DNA from: Lawsonella sp012842085
Lineage (GTDB): Bacteria; Actinomycetota; Actinomycetes; Mycobacteriales; Mycobacteriaceae
DNA: 64,000 nucleotides
Direction: 5' to 3'
NCBI GenBank assembly: GCA_036749735.1
Contig: DAINXV010000001.1
Location: 558,001 to 622,000, forward strand
Each line of letters begins with the position of its first letter. The first letter of the stretch is position 1. The notes under the pieces were generated by a model that saw nothing but the letters and a program-made list of their open reading frames with translations, was not told where the DNA came from and did not search any database. Below, piece by piece: positions 37,081-47,764 of this stretch. Made by a program: the position numbers and the translations under genes.

Positions 37081-38457
37081 ATGCGCACTCTCTCACGCTT
37101 AACTGCACTTGGAGTTGCTCTCACAACGGCTCTCACTTCCATTGTGGGCGGCATCTCCCATGCTCCCGCAGCAGCAGCACAACCGCTGGATGTTACCGAA
37201 GCCCTCGTCAACACCCCTCGTAATATTGTCGGTGACTACGCAGGGTTCTATCAGCACCCCAACAAATATCCACGAAAGCCGGGGCGCGTTATCCGCACCC
37301 AAGACTTCTTTAAATTCCTCACCCTTCCCAAAGGTGAAAAACCCACCTATCCGCTGCGCGGCACCCGAGTGATGTACACCAGCACCACCTCCACGGGCCG
37401 GGTCGTGCCTACCACTGGTGCCATCCTGGAACCCACCTCCCGCTGGGTCGGCAAAGGGGAAACCCCGCTCATTGTGTTAGCTCCCGGAACTTTAGGCCAA
37501 GGTAGCCAGTGTGCGGCCTCCAAAACTATCGGCTCCGTCATTGCCGTCAGCCGCACCCAAGATAAACAAAATATTTCCACCATCTTGAACTACGAAACCG
37601 TGGGTGTCCTCCAACTTTTAGCGGCCGGCTACCGAGTTTTCGTGGTCGACTACATTGGCGGCAACACCGGGCCCCAGTCCTATGTGAACAATATTGAGTC
37701 CGGACACGTCATGCTGGACGCTGCCCGAGCAGCCACTCGCATGAATCGCACAACCACACGTACTCCAGTAGGATTCTGGGGGTACAGCCAGGGTGGAGCC
37801 GCTTCTGCCCTCGGTACAACCCTGCATAAGACCTATGCCCCAGAAGTCAATCTGAAAGCTGCCTACGTAGGCGCAGCACCCCTCGACCTCATCAAGGTCA
37901 ACAAAACGATTGACGGAACACGCATCACCGCCGCCGCACTCTATGGCGTGAATGGTTTTGCAGCACGTTTCCCGGCTGTCAAAAAATACGTCAACAGCGT
38001 AGTGACACCCACCGGGAAAGAGGTTCTAGAACGCGTTTCACAAGAATGCGTGATGGACTCAATTCGCAGTACTGGATACCTCCGCAGTAAAACACTCACC
38101 AAGGATGGACGCGCGCTCTATGAGCACATGCGGGACAACCCCACCATGCGCCGCATCATGGATGAGCAACTCGCGGCAGCACACAAAACTCCAAGTGTGC
38201 CAGTACTAGTCCTCTCCAACCCCCATGACGACATTGTTCCCTACGCACAAGTGTGGACCGCCAACCGAAAATGGTGTTCCCAGGGAGCAAAAACCACTTT
38301 CATTCGCTTCGTCTTCAAAGACGAAGCAGTAGGTAATGGCAAAGCCCACCTCCGTCCCGGAACCAAGGGCGTCGCCTACGGCCTGGACTTTATGTTCAAA
38401 GCCTTCAACGGCAGCACCCCCACAAAGTGCTCCGTTAAAACTGTCGTCCATCAGTAA
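37081..38457 (+). CDS. Secreted LIP-family lipase, tandem copy A (intact)
   Basis: 458-residue exported lipase. Signal peptide ends near residue 34 (AAAQPLD). The conserved family block RVMYTSTTSTGRVVPTTG precedes the oxyanion-region LIVLAPGTLGQGSQC. The nucleophile elbow is GYSQGG with Ser236; Asp in NPHDDIVPY and His in GKAHLRPG complete the likely triad. Cysteines (GSQCAAS, QECV, KWCSQG, TKCSV) suggest disulfides. This is the only undamaged member of the five-gene array. It lies 43 bases upstream of copy B and is probably cotranscribed. Expected activity is hydrolysis of acylglycerols outside the cell. Confidence 0.9.
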   Translation: MRTLSRLTALGVALTTALTSIVGGISHAPAAAAQPLDVTEALVNTPRNIVGDYAGFYQHPNKYPRKPGRVIRTQDFFKFLTLPKGEKPTYPLRGTRVMYTSTTSTGRVVPTTGAILEPTSRWVGKGETPLIVLAPGTLGQGSQCAASKTIGSVIAVSRTQDKQNISTILNYETVGVLQLLAAGYRVFVVDYIGGNTGPQSYVNNIESGHVMLDAARAATRMNRTTTRTPVGFWGYSQGGAASALGTTLHKTYAPEVNLKAAYVGAAPLDLIKVNKTIDGTRITAAALYGVNGFAARFPAVKKYVNSVVTPTGKEVLERVSQECVMDSIRSTGYLRSKTLTKDGRALYEHMRDNPTMRRIMDEQLAAAHKTPSVPVLVLSNPHDDIVPYAQVWTANRKWCSQGAKTTFIRFVFKDEAVGNGKAHLRPGTKGVAYGLDFMFKAFNGSTPTKCSVKTVVHQ

Positions 38458-38500
38458 AACCAACACTTCTTTGGTTAAACACTCATAGAAAAGGTATTGA

Positions 38501-39890
38501 ATGCGCACTTTGAAACGCATAGCTGCACTAGGTCTTGCAGCTGCCACCGCTTTTGCTGGTGCCGCCGCTAACGTCAACCCCGCTCTGGCACACGCCGACG
38601 AGCTGACGCTAGCCCACACAGTCAACAACCTGCCCGGAAACTTCGCCGGCAACTTTGGCGACTTCTACCAGGAACCAACCAGCTTCCCGAAAGAAGCCGG
38701 AAAGGTTATCCGCACCCAGGATTTCAAGGGACTGTTCGTCTCCCCCAAAGGTAAAAACACGCAGTACCCCCTCACTGGCAAGCGAGTGATGTACACCAGC
38801 ACCACCTCCAACGGGCTCACCATCCCGACCACCGGTGCTCTCCTCAACCCCACCGGCGACTGGACTGGTAAAGGCGAAAACCCCCTCGTGGTGTTGGCTC
38901 CGGGAACCCTTGGACAAGGCCCCCCAATGCGCAGCCTCCAAGTCTATTGGTTCACTTCTGACCTTCAGTTCCTCCCTCGACAAGCGCCAGAACCAGGGAG
39001 ACCAGGTTCTGTCCATGATTGCGAACTATGAGTCGCTTGCCACACTGAAGCTTTTGGCCGCAGGCTACAAGGTTTTCGTCATCGACTACCTGGGTGGCTT
39101 CACCGGACCGCAAGCCTATGTGAACAATATTGAGGCCGGCCACGCCATGCTGGACGCCGCCCGCACCGCCGTCGATATGGGAGCCACCACCAGCCACACC
39201 CCGGTCGGATTCTGGGGCTACAGCCAGGGTGGTGCTGCCTCGGCACTGGACGCAACCCTCCATTCCAGCTATGCAGCTGACGTCAACCTGAAAGGCGCCT
39301 ACGCGGGTGCCCCGCCGCTGGATCTCATCAACGTCAACCAGAGAATTGACGGCACCATGATTACCGCAGGTGCACTCATGGGCCTTAACGGCTTCGCCTC
39401 CCGCTTCCCAGATGTAGAAGTCCACGTGGACAACATCATGAACGAGGAGGGCAAGAAAGTACTGAAGCGCCTCGCCAACGAGTGCATTGCCGACTCCGTC
39501 TTCTCAACTGCCTACACCCAGACGAAGGACCTTATGAAGGACGGTCTTCCACTGTGCCAACACATGCGGGACACTCCCCTCATGCGTTGGCACATGGATC
39601 AGCAGTTGGCGGCAGCACACCGGATCCCGGATGTCCCCGTGCTCATCATCTCCAACCCCTATGACGACATTGTGAGCTACGGACAGGCCGAAACCGCCAA
39701 CAAGATCTGGTGCGACGCTGGTGCCAAAACCACGTTTTTGCGGTACCACTACGACTCCTCACTGCCGGGAACTGGTTTGGCTCACATGATGCCGGGGTTT
39801 GCCGCTTCCGACACCGCACTAGACTTCATGACCCAGCTGTTTAACGGCAACGCCCCCACCAGCTGCACAGTTCGTGACTTGAACAAATAA
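38501..39890 (+). pseudogene. Secreted LIP-family lipase, tandem copy B (+1 frameshift in a C6 tract)
   Basis: About 462 residues if restored. The signal peptide and first 140 codons read in one frame to LVVLAPGTLGQG; the remainder, with GYSQGG, NPYDDIVSY and GLAHMMPG, is in the +1 frame. Deleting one C from the six Cs at 38920-38925 restores PQCAASKSIGSLLTF, which aligns with the paralogues. As written, translation stops at 39031 without any catalytic residue. The rest of both frames is well preserved, so the lesion is recent, variable, or a sequence error. Confidence 0.88.
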
Positions 39891-39933
39891 GTTACTTCAC
39901 GACTCAGTTCTTTCATTAACGCACTGAGTGCAC

Positions 39934-39969
39934 GAATCCCCTCACTACCTGCGAGTGGTGAGGGGATTC
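39934..39969 (+). terminator. Terminator after lipase copy B
   Basis: A 12-bp stem GAATCCCCTCAC and complement is followed by TTTTG. Confidence 0.85.
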
Positions 39970-40171
39970 TTTTGCGTACATAAGCAGCTGCCGAACGAAA
40001 TATATTTATATTTTTCATGGCAACTTTTTCTTAAAATAGCCTCTTTAAGCGTGATGTTCACCTCAGTTTAAGGGTTGACCTCGGTTATCTTTCTATCCAC
40101 AAAAAACTATGCGCCTGAGTGAGTCAAGAGTTTTACCATTATTCAAATACTCATAAGAAAGGACTTCCGTA

Positions 40172-41553
40172 ATGGAATATCGATTTTCCAGGCGGTCCGC
40201 AGTAGCCCTCATGACCACTGTGGCTCTACTGGGAGCTCTCGCAACTCCCTCTTCCGCCCAAGCTGCGCAACCCACCCCACCCCAAGTCGTGCCGGAAAGC
40301 GCAGCAGGTGACTACCTCCACAACTTCAATGATTTCTACAGTCACCCACCCATGGGTCACGCTCGTCCCGGCGTGGTGTTGAAGACCCAACGCTTCACAG
40401 GACGCATGCCGTACAAGAACGGCGAACGCCGCGGAAAGCCCGTCAGCGGCACCCGCATCATGTATGCGACCACTACGTCCACCGGCAAGATTGTGCCGGC
40501 CACTGGCGCCATTGTGGATCCCAGCAAAAAGTGGGAAGGCAAGGGCGAAGCACCGCTCGTTGTTTTCGCTCCCGCCACTCTTGGGCAAGGCCCACAATGT
40601 GGAGCTTCCCGGAGTGTTGGCGCACTCCTGGGGATCAGTCCCGCTGCCACCTCCAAAAACCAGGGCGAGCAGACCCTCTCACTCGTCACCAACTACGAAA
40701 ACTCACCATATTTAGCCTGCTTGAACAGGGCTTCAAAGTGTTTGTGGTGGACTATGTGGGAAGTACCGAAGGCCCCCAATCCTATATAGACAATGTGGAA
40801 GCCGGACATGCCATGCTTGACGCTGCCCGCGCTGCCAGCAACGTCACCTACACCAGCCCGAAAACACCGGTAGGGTTCTTTGGCTACAGCCAAGGTGGCA
40901 GTGCCTCCGCATCGGGCACCACTCTGCACAAAATCTATGCCCCGGACGTCAACCTGATTACGGCTTATATTGGCGGCCCGGCGCTGGACCTGAAGAAAGT
41001 TTTGCGCCTTATTGACGGCACCATGATTACCGCTGCAGCGCTCTATGCATTGAACGGTATTAATGCGCGCTACCCCGCAGCGGCTGCCTACACCGACCAG
41101 CTGGCCAACGAAAAAGGCCGCGAGCTGCTCGACGAGGTGAAAGACCAGTGCATTGCGGACAGTATTTTGAGTGCCGCTTTCGTTGAGACGAAAAGTTTGA
41201 CGAAGGATGGCAAACCCTTCTACTACCACGCCGACCAACCCAACGTTCTAAACGATCTGCTCACTGCGCAGCTGCGCGAAGCCATGCGGAAACCATCTGT
41301 ACCGGCTTTGGTCGTCGCCAGCCCGTACGACGATATTGTGGGCTACCCCCAGATGCAGGCGGGAGCCGATACCTGGTGCAAGAAAGGCGCCAAAATTAAG
41401 TTCGTGCGGTTCATTGTGAAAAGCAATATTGAGGGAATGGCGATCTCACACCTCATTCCCACATTCACAGCCGTCCCGCTGGCTATCGACTACATGCTGG
41501 ATGCGTTCAATGGGAAGCTTCCCACAGAGTGCACCGTAAGCACCGTGGAATAG
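40172..41553 (+). pseudogene. Secreted LIP-family lipase, tandem copy C (-1 frameshift)
   Basis: About 460 residues if restored. The first frame carries the signal peptide (cleaved near SAQA-AQPT) and VVFAPATLGQGPQCGAS, then leaves frame after VTNYEN. The second frame continues LTIFSLLEQGFKVFVVDYVGS with GYSQGG, SPYDDIVGY and MAISHLIP. Adding one base at GAAAACTC (A run 40698-40701) rejoins them exactly where the paralogues read NYE-x-VAIMQLL. ATG 40172 follows AGAAAGGA. Own terminator downstream, so monocistronic. Confidence 0.87.
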
Positions 41554-41590
41554 GAGAGACAACTGTCCTAAAAGCCATTAATTGAGGTAC

Positions 41591-41634
41591 AACGCCGCGC
41601 CCTGGAATATCCGAGAGGAACAGGGCGTGGCGTT
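41591..41634 (+). terminator. Terminator after lipase copy C
   Basis: A 14-bp stem AACGCCGCGCCCTG with its near-complement, then TTCTC. Confidence 0.8.
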
Positions 41635-41795
41635 TTCTCATGAGTCAGATTTTATATCCGTGCGATCATTTCTAAGTTGCCGAGAAATTTCATAATCAAA
41701 TCGTGTTTTTATTCCTTTTATCAAGTTGGACAACGTTTTTGGAAGATCATTCATACGATGAGGTTACGTGTCCATCTCATCGAAAGGAATGAATC

Positions 41796-43153
41796 TTGAC
41801 CTCACTTGTTAGGAAAAAGCTATCCCTCGCGTTGGTAGCTACCGTTGCGCTAACGGGAGCGCTTGTCACCCCTCCGCCCGCACATGCGGAAGAAGTTGCT
41901 GACGGCGGATATCTCAATAATTTCAATGGATTTTACAAAAATCCGGTGCAGGTTCCAGCGCAACCTGCACAAGTAATTCGCACTCAGCCGTTTAGCGGCA
42001 CCCTCACCTATACCGGTGGGGAGCAGGCCGGCGAACAGGTGAACGGTATACGCGTCATGTACACCACAACCAGTGCACTGGGCGAACAGCTTCCAGTGAC
42101 CGGCAAAATCTTCAACACCAGCAATAAATGGGAGGGGCGGGGCGAAACCCCCTCGTGGTCTTTGCTCCCGGCACACTGGGACAAGGCAACCAGTGCGGGG
42201 CAAGCCACACGGCTGGGCTCCTTCTCACCGTGAGTCCAGCTGCAACCTCTGACGGCACCCAGGGAGACCAAGAACTGTCGCTAGTCGTCAACTATGAAAC
42301 TGTGGCGATAATGCAGCTGCTCGACCAAGGTTTCAAAGTGTTCGTTGTGGACTATGTGGGAAGCACTGAAGGACCCCAGTCTTATGTGAACAATATTGAG
42401 GCGGGACATGCTCTCCTTGATGCGGCGCGTGTCGCCATTTCCCTTGACTACAGTGCACCGAGCACCCCGGTGGGGTTCTTTGGATACAGCCAGGGTGGCG
42501 GTGCCTCTGCGCTTGGCACAACCCTGCACAACAGCTATGCCCCGGACGTTAACCTTGTGACCTCGTATATTGGTGGTCCTCCGCTCGATTTGGGTGAGGT
42601 GATGAACCAGATTGACGGCACCATGATTGCCGCCGGAGGTTACTATGCGGTCAACAGCATGGTGCACCGTTATGCCGACGTGGCTGCCTACATGGATCAA
42701 AACCTGAACCAAAAAGGTAAAGATCTCTTGGCGGAACTGAAGAACCAATGCATCGCGGACAGTATTTTGTCGGCGGGTTTTGTGGAGAGTGAAACTCTAA
42801 CCACAGATGGGAAACCACTATACGAGCACACCAAGCGCAATAATGCGCTGCGGAAGCGTCTACTTGAGCAGTACCGGGCCGCTATGAAGAAGCCGTCCGT
42901 GCCTGCGCTGGTGGTCGCTAACCCATACGACGATATTGTGGGATATCCGCAGATGGAGGCCGGTGCCCGTACATGGTGCAGGAAAGGCGCTCCGATCAAA
43001 TTTGTTCGCTTTGTTGTTAAAGGACAGATGCCGGGGAACTCTATCCCCCACATGATTCCTGCCTTTGCAGCGACAAGTATGGCAGTCGACTACATGGTGG
43101 ATGGCTTCAACGGGAAGCTTCCCACTAAGTGCACCGTAAGCACGGTGAAGTAG
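41796..43153 (+). pseudogene. Secreted LIP-family lipase, tandem copy D (-1 frameshift in a C5 tract)
   Basis: About 452 residues if restored. Starts with TTG at 41796, preceded by AAAGGA. The signal peptide ends near AHAEEV. Frame one ends its homology at KWEGRGETP; frame two resumes LVVFAPGTLGQGNQC and carries GYSQGG, NPYDDIVGY and NSIPHMIP. One missing C in the five Cs at 42148-42152 (six expected) explains the break. Very similar to copies C and E in the C-terminal half (SYIGGPPLDL), so these arose by local duplication. Confidence 0.87.
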
Positions 43154-43213
43154 CTTGGAATAGCCCTGAGCCTCTCAGGGAACCCAAGTGCTTTTAAAAT
43201 TTACCCAAAATAT

Positions 43214-43260
43214 ACGCGCCAAGCCCTAACCTAACGCGAAGTGTCAAGGGCTTGGCGCGT
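43214..43260 (+). terminator. Terminator after lipase copy D
   Basis: A 14-bp stem ACGCGCCAAGCCCT and complement, followed by TTCAT. Confidence 0.8.
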
Positions 43261-43419
43261 TTCATACATTATTCACAATTCATTATTAATAGTGAACTGA
43301 AGCCGACACACCCGCCCTTTTCGTATCGCATAACGACTGCGTTCCGACTGTTGGACACAGCTTCAATTAACGCTCCAAACAGTTCGAACAATCCCCCTCC
43401 ACCTCTGAAAGGACGTGCT

Positions 43420-44776
43420 TTGTCGAGCCTATTTAAAAACGGCATAGTGTTAACTGCTGCCACCGTTATAGCGTTAACAGGATCGCTTTACACCAACCCC
43501 GTAGCGACCGCTTCTGACATTCCAAATAGCTCCTATCTCAACGGTTTTCAAGGATTCTACCAAGATTCTACAGTCGAATCTGTGTCCCCCGGAACAGTTC
43601 TCAAAACCCAGCCTTTCGAAGGTTCGTTGCGCTACCAGAATGGATGCAACAAAGGATGCCACCTCACTGGCCAGCGGATCCTCTACACCACCACAAGTTC
43701 ACTTGGCGAACCACTCACTGTAGGTGGTTCCATCTATGACACCAGTGAAGAATGGCAGGGCGACGGCGAAACGCCATTAGTCGTTTTCGCCCCGGCACGC
43801 TCGGACAAGGTCCCCCGTGTGCTTCGTCAAAGTCAGCAGGCAAATTTTTATCCGTTAGCCCGTCCTTTACCGCCGACGGTGCGCAAGGGAATCAACTCAT
43901 ATCTATCGTCACCAACTATGAATCCATTGCAGTGCGCAAACTGCTGGCTCGCGGATTCAAAGTTTTTGTCATCGACTACCCCGGAAACATTGACGGTACG
44001 CAGGCGTATGTGAACAACATTGAGGCTGGGCATTCCATGCTCGACGCAGCGCGTGCTGCTTTGGCGCTCAATTACACTACCCCCGAAACCCCGATTGGTT
44101 TCTACGGCTACAGCCAGGGAGGCGGCGCCTCTGCCTTGGGCACCACCTTGCAAAAACCTATGCTCCGGACGTCAACCTGGTTACTTCCTACATTGGTGGC
44201 CCGCCCCTGGATCTTTCCGAAGTAATGAACACCGTCGACGGCACCCTTATTGCTGCTGGTGGTTTTTACGCCATGAACGCACTCATGGAGCGGTACCCAG
44301 ATGTCCAGGAATACGCGAAGGTGGCTCTCAACCAGAAAGCCGAGAAACTTTTTGAAAAGCTCCGCACACAGTGCATCGCAGACTCCATCCTTACTGCCGG
44401 TTTCGTAAAAAGTGAAACCTTGACCACTGATGGAAAAAGCTTCTACGACCACACGAAACGCAAGAATGCGGTGAACCGTCGTCTCACCGAACAACTGCGT
44501 ACTGCGCTGCGCAAACCTTCTGTCCCCGCATTGGTGATAGCTAACCCATTTGATGACATTGTTGGCTCCCCACAAATGAAGTCAAGCGCTGACACCTGGT
44601 GCCGAAAGGGCGGAAAGATCAAATTCGTTAGGTACATTTTCGAAGGGCGCCGCGCCGGCAACGGCCTTTCCCACATGGTTCCCGCATTGAGAGCAACCGA
44701 CTATGCAATCGACTACATGGTGGATGGATTCAATGGCACTCTACCCACCACCTGCACGGTGAGCGTCGCCAACTAA
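43420..44776 (+). pseudogene. Secreted LIP-family lipase, tandem copy E (two -1 frameshifts)
   Basis: About 452 residues if restored. The start is TTG at 43420 after GAAAGGA; the longer frame back to 43252 would place the signal peptide internally. The first break follows LVVFAP (C run 43790-43793) and the second follows GTTLQK (A run 44152-44156). Each is repaired by one added base, giving GTLGQGPPCASS and then YAPDVNLVTSYIGGPPLDLSEV as in copy D. All triad regions (GYSQGG, NPFDDIVGS, GLSHMVP) survive across three frames. The most damaged member of the array. Confidence 0.85.
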
Positions 44777-44837
44777 ACTACGCTTCCAGCGAATAAACCA
44801 TCACATAAAAGTCACTTTTTTATCCCTCTTTTTCTAC

Positions 44838-44872
44838 CTGGAGGTAGACCCAATTAATGGGTCTACCTCCAG
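44838..44872 (+). terminator. 15-bp perfect inverted repeat after lipase copy E
   Basis: CTGGAGGTAGACCCA and its exact complement around a 5-base AT loop. By position it should be the lipase E terminator, but the T-rich run precedes the stem instead of following it, so an operator role for nrdF cannot be excluded. Confidence 0.55.
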
Positions 44873-45014
44873 CGGGAGAAAGGGGATCATTTTTAAGCCC
44901 TGGCAAACAGATTTCGGAAATGGCAATAATGCCCTAAATAAAACTGTACTTGCTGTCCCAAATGAGAAATCCACTTGTAGCATGAGAGGAGTAAAAGTGC
45001 AGAAAGGTAACCAG

Positions 45015-46034
45015 ATGGCATTTGAAATTCTGACGCCTGCTCAGATCGCTGCAGGCAAAAAATCTGACAAGATTCTCGACACGGTTAAAGCTAGTCCCGT
45101 CGACTGGAACAACATTGAAGACCCTGTTGACAAGGAAGTATGGGACAAACTTACGGAGAACTTCTGGCTGCCCGAAAAGGTGCCACTTTCCAACGACGTC
45201 AAGTCCTACAATGATCTTCCCGATGCTGAGAAGAAGGTTATGCAGGACACCTACGGCATGCTGACCCTGCTGGACACCATTCAGTCCACTGTGGGTGCTG
45301 CGGCGATGATTGGCGACGCCCTCACCCCACACGAGGAAGCCGTCTACACCAACATTGTTTTCATGGAGTCCGTACACGCCAAGTCCTACTCCTCCATCTT
45401 CTCCACCCTCTGCTCTAAAGAAGAAAATGACGCCATTTTCCGCTGGACCGAGAACAATGAGCTCATCCAGAACATGGCTCGCATCCAGATGAACTTCTAC
45501 ACCGGCTTGGACCCGATCAAACGCAAGATTGCGGGTACAGTGCTGGAAGGCTACCTCTTCTACACCGGTTTCTTCACCCCGTTCTACATGGGCTCCCGCA
45601 ACAAGCTTCCCAATACCGCGGATCTGCTGGGACTCATTTTCCGTGACGAGCGCATCCACTGCTACTACACCGGTTACAAGTACCAGAAGATGCTGGAGCC
45701 GCTGTCGCAGGAAGAAAAAGACAAGTACAAAGAAATCGCCTTCGACTACCTGCTGGAGCTCATTGACAATATGGAGGCCTTCCTCCACGAGCTCTACGAC
45801 GATGTGGGCTGGTCTGAAGATGCCATTAGCTACAGCCACTTCAACGCCAACACGACGCTGAAGTACCTCGGCTACGAGCCCCTCTTCCCGCCAGAAGCCA
45901 GCCATGTTGATCCAGGCGTCATGGGATACATCGCCTCCGACAACATGGAAAACCATGACTTCTTCTCTGGTAGTGGTTCGACCTACGTCATTGGTGAAGT
46001 TGAGAGCACCACTGATGACGACTGGGACTTCTAG
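45015..46034 (+). CDS. nrdF: Class Ib ribonucleotide reductase small subunit NrdF
   Basis: 339-residue di-metal protein (Mn or Fe, tyrosyl radical) that works with NrdE under aerobic conditions. Metal ligands lie in LLDTIQ, MESVHAKSYSSIF (ExxH with the radical Tyr in KSYS), LEGYLF and RDERIH; the C-terminal TDDDWDF tail should dock to NrdE. ATG 45015 chosen because AGAAAGG precedes it and the family begins MAFEILTPAQ; an upstream frame to 44982 is unsupported. No nrdE, nrdH or nrdI is adjacent, as also seen in corynebacteria where nrdF is set apart. Confidence 0.95.
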   Translation: MAFEILTPAQIAAGKKSDKILDTVKASPVDWNNIEDPVDKEVWDKLTENFWLPEKVPLSNDVKSYNDLPDAEKKVMQDTYGMLTLLDTIQSTVGAAAMIGDALTPHEEAVYTNIVFMESVHAKSYSSIFSTLCSKEENDAIFRWTENNELIQNMARIQMNFYTGLDPIKRKIAGTVLEGYLFYTGFFTPFYMGSRNKLPNTADLLGLIFRDERIHCYYTGYKYQKMLEPLSQEEKDKYKEIAFDYLLELIDNMEAFLHELYDDVGWSEDAISYSHFNANTTLKYLGYEPLFPPEASHVDPGVMGYIASDNMENHDFFSGSGSTYVIGEVESTTDDDWDF

Positions 46035-46082
46035 GATTAGCTCCCCTCAGAGTTCCTTCCCATAGAAAATTCGGAAAAGAGT

Positions 46083-46119
46083 ACAGAAGACCCCGACATG
46101 ATCTGTCGGGGTCTTCTGT
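46083..46119. terminator. Bidirectional terminator after nrdF
   Basis: A 16-bp perfect stem ACAGAAGACCCCGACA and complement with a 5-base loop lies between the convergent nrdF and surface-protein genes. Confidence 0.88.
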
Positions 46120-46215
46120 TATCTCGGGAAAACTTATTCCCAAATAAGGATTGGGCCGCCATACTGGCGACCCAATCCCTATCGTGTTTAGTTATGGAAA
46201 GACACTAATGACTAA

Positions 46216-47196
46216 TTAGTTGCCCTTCTTTTTCTTGACACCGCGGTAGACACCGTAGCCAATGCCACCGGCAGCAGCCAGAACGACAATGACGATTCCG
46301 GCAATCATTCCACCAGGCAGGCTATTCTCTGGCATTTCGGTTTCGACAGATTCGTCTTCGTCGACAACCTCAAGGCCATTGTCGTCGGTGGTAGGAGTAG
46401 CCTTGGCATCTTTGTCCTTGGCGTCCTTATCCTTCTTCTTGTCCTTGGCGTCCTTATCCTTCTTCTTATCCTTGTCCTTATCCTTGGCAGCGGCCTTATC
46501 TGCGCCCTCTACCTTGATAGTACGAAGGGTCTGAGCACCAGCCTGGGACTGGCAGTTCAGCTGAATGACAAGCTCGCCCAAGATACTGTCGGTGACAGTC
46601 TTGGCGGTAAAGTAGTTGGCAGGGTTGTTGAACTCGCCAGCCGGACCTTCAACTGCAGGGTGGAAGGTCGGCATGCTGGAAGCATTGGTCGGAGCCTTGT
46701 AGGTCATTTCAATGGTGGGCAGAGCCCAGTTGTGGTCAACACCGTTCACCGGCACAGTGGCACCAGAGAAGACGAGGAGGTTTCCACCAACGAGGCTGAT
46801 CTTCGGGCCACCGGCAATACCGGAGCCGCCGCCAACCAGGCGAGCAGTGACGAAGTTTTCGGGGCTGTCAATGGTGAAGCGGAAGGCGACGTCACGGAGT
46901 TCCTTCATCGTGGCGATGCTTTCCTTACCCGGAATGATTTCGGGCGTGAGGGTGAATTTAACAACAACATTTTCGCCAGCCTTGACGCTGTCAGGCGCAT
47001 CGATGCTGATGCTGTCAGTCTTGGGGCGAGTGACGTTGTACTTCATTGGCGCACCGTTAGTGCGGCAACTGGAGTTGATCGTATTGTTACTGACTGATGC
47101 TTCTGCGCTAGGAGCAGCAAATGTTGACGCACTCAGGACAAGCGCAGCGGCTGCCGCAAGTGCGAACATCTTTTTGGGAAATACTGAGGTTAACAT
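46216..47196 (-). CDS. Surface protein with signal peptide, Lys/Asp repeat stalk and C-terminal anchor helix
   Basis: 326 residues of unknown function. Signal peptide (1-33, ending SAEA-SVSN), an all-beta-looking exported domain (about 35-230, with two Cys at SSCRTN and LNCQSQ), a Lys/Asp repeat (KDKDKDKKKDKDAKDKKKD and onward, about 237-265), an acidic linker, and a membrane helix (about 295-318, GGMIAGIVIVVLAAAGGIGYGVY) followed by KKKKGN. The layout is that of a wall-spanning anchored protein displaying its N-terminal domain. No family was recognised. Confidence 0.7.
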   Translation of the reverse strand: MLTSVFPKKMFALAAAAALVLSASTFAAPSAEASVSNNTINSSCRTNGAPMKYNVTRPKTDSISIDAPDSVKAGENVVVKFTLTPEIIPGKESIATMKELRDVAFRFTIDSPENFVTARLVGGGSGIAGGPKISLVGGNLLVFSGATVPVNGVDHNWALPTIEMTYKAPTNASSMPTFHPAVEGPAGEFNNPANYFTAKTVTDSILGELVIQLNCQSQAGAQTLRTIKVEGADKAAAKDKDKDKKKDKDAKDKKKDKDAKDKDAKATPTTDDNGLEVVDEDESVETEMPENSLPGGMIAGIVIVVLAAAGGIGYGVYRGVKKKKGN

Positions 47197-47764
47197 GATC
47201 GAAATTGTAATCCGTTAAAGGCGGCAGTGCGCAAGTTTTATTTAGTGCGATGCGATGAATTTGTTTCCACTGCCCTAACTGAAAGGATTCAGTATCCTTT
47301 CAAATAATTCCCAGCATTCGGCAGGTCATTAAATGTGGATTGGGTTTTAGTGCCTAACCTGCACGTTGAAGGGGGCAAAAAGTGAGATTGGGTAATTCTT
47401 CACACTGAGAAAAACTCAGCAAAAGAACCACCTTGAGTTGCCACTGTGATTAATGTCACACTTATTGAAACAGGGGTTTGTTGCCATTATTTTTGGGTAA
47501 CTAGCGGCAATTGTGTCAATTAATTTACGCCCCCTACCTGTCTGTAAAGAAGCTGTAAAACAGCTCATGAACTAAGGATGACCTTTTTATATATAGGAAA
47601 AATAATGTAGCTAGTCCCGTGCCGGACAATAATCAAACTGTTTAACTCGGCAACTAACGGAACTGACTGTAAAACTTGGCATCTTTCCGGCACGTGTTCG
47701 CTCTTCGCGACTAGACTAAGCGTTGGCTGTTTTCAGGAAAACTCAACTAGAGAGAGAACTTCAA
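47197..47764. other. Long intergenic region upstream of the epimerase/flavoprotein operon
   Basis: 568 bases between divergent genes. It contains a perfect GlxR/CRP-type site at 47445-47460, an inverted repeat AGCTGT-AAA-ACAGCT near 47552-47566, and A/T-rich promoter-like sequence around 47585-47605 (TTTTTATATATAGG). No credible ORF was seen. Confidence 0.6.
47445..47460. promoter_or_regulatory. GlxR/CRP-type operator
   Basis: TGTGATTAATGTCACA is a perfect TGTGA-N6-TCACA palindrome, the consensus of the actinobacterial cAMP regulator GlxR. It lies about 300 bp before the epimerase start and 250 bp from the divergent surface-protein start. Confidence 0.75.

Noticed and set aside
38501..44776. 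Programmed ribosomal frameshifting in the lipase array
   Set aside because: The shifts go in different directions (+1 in B, -1 in C, D and E) at different tract types, with no shared slippery heptamer or downstream structure.
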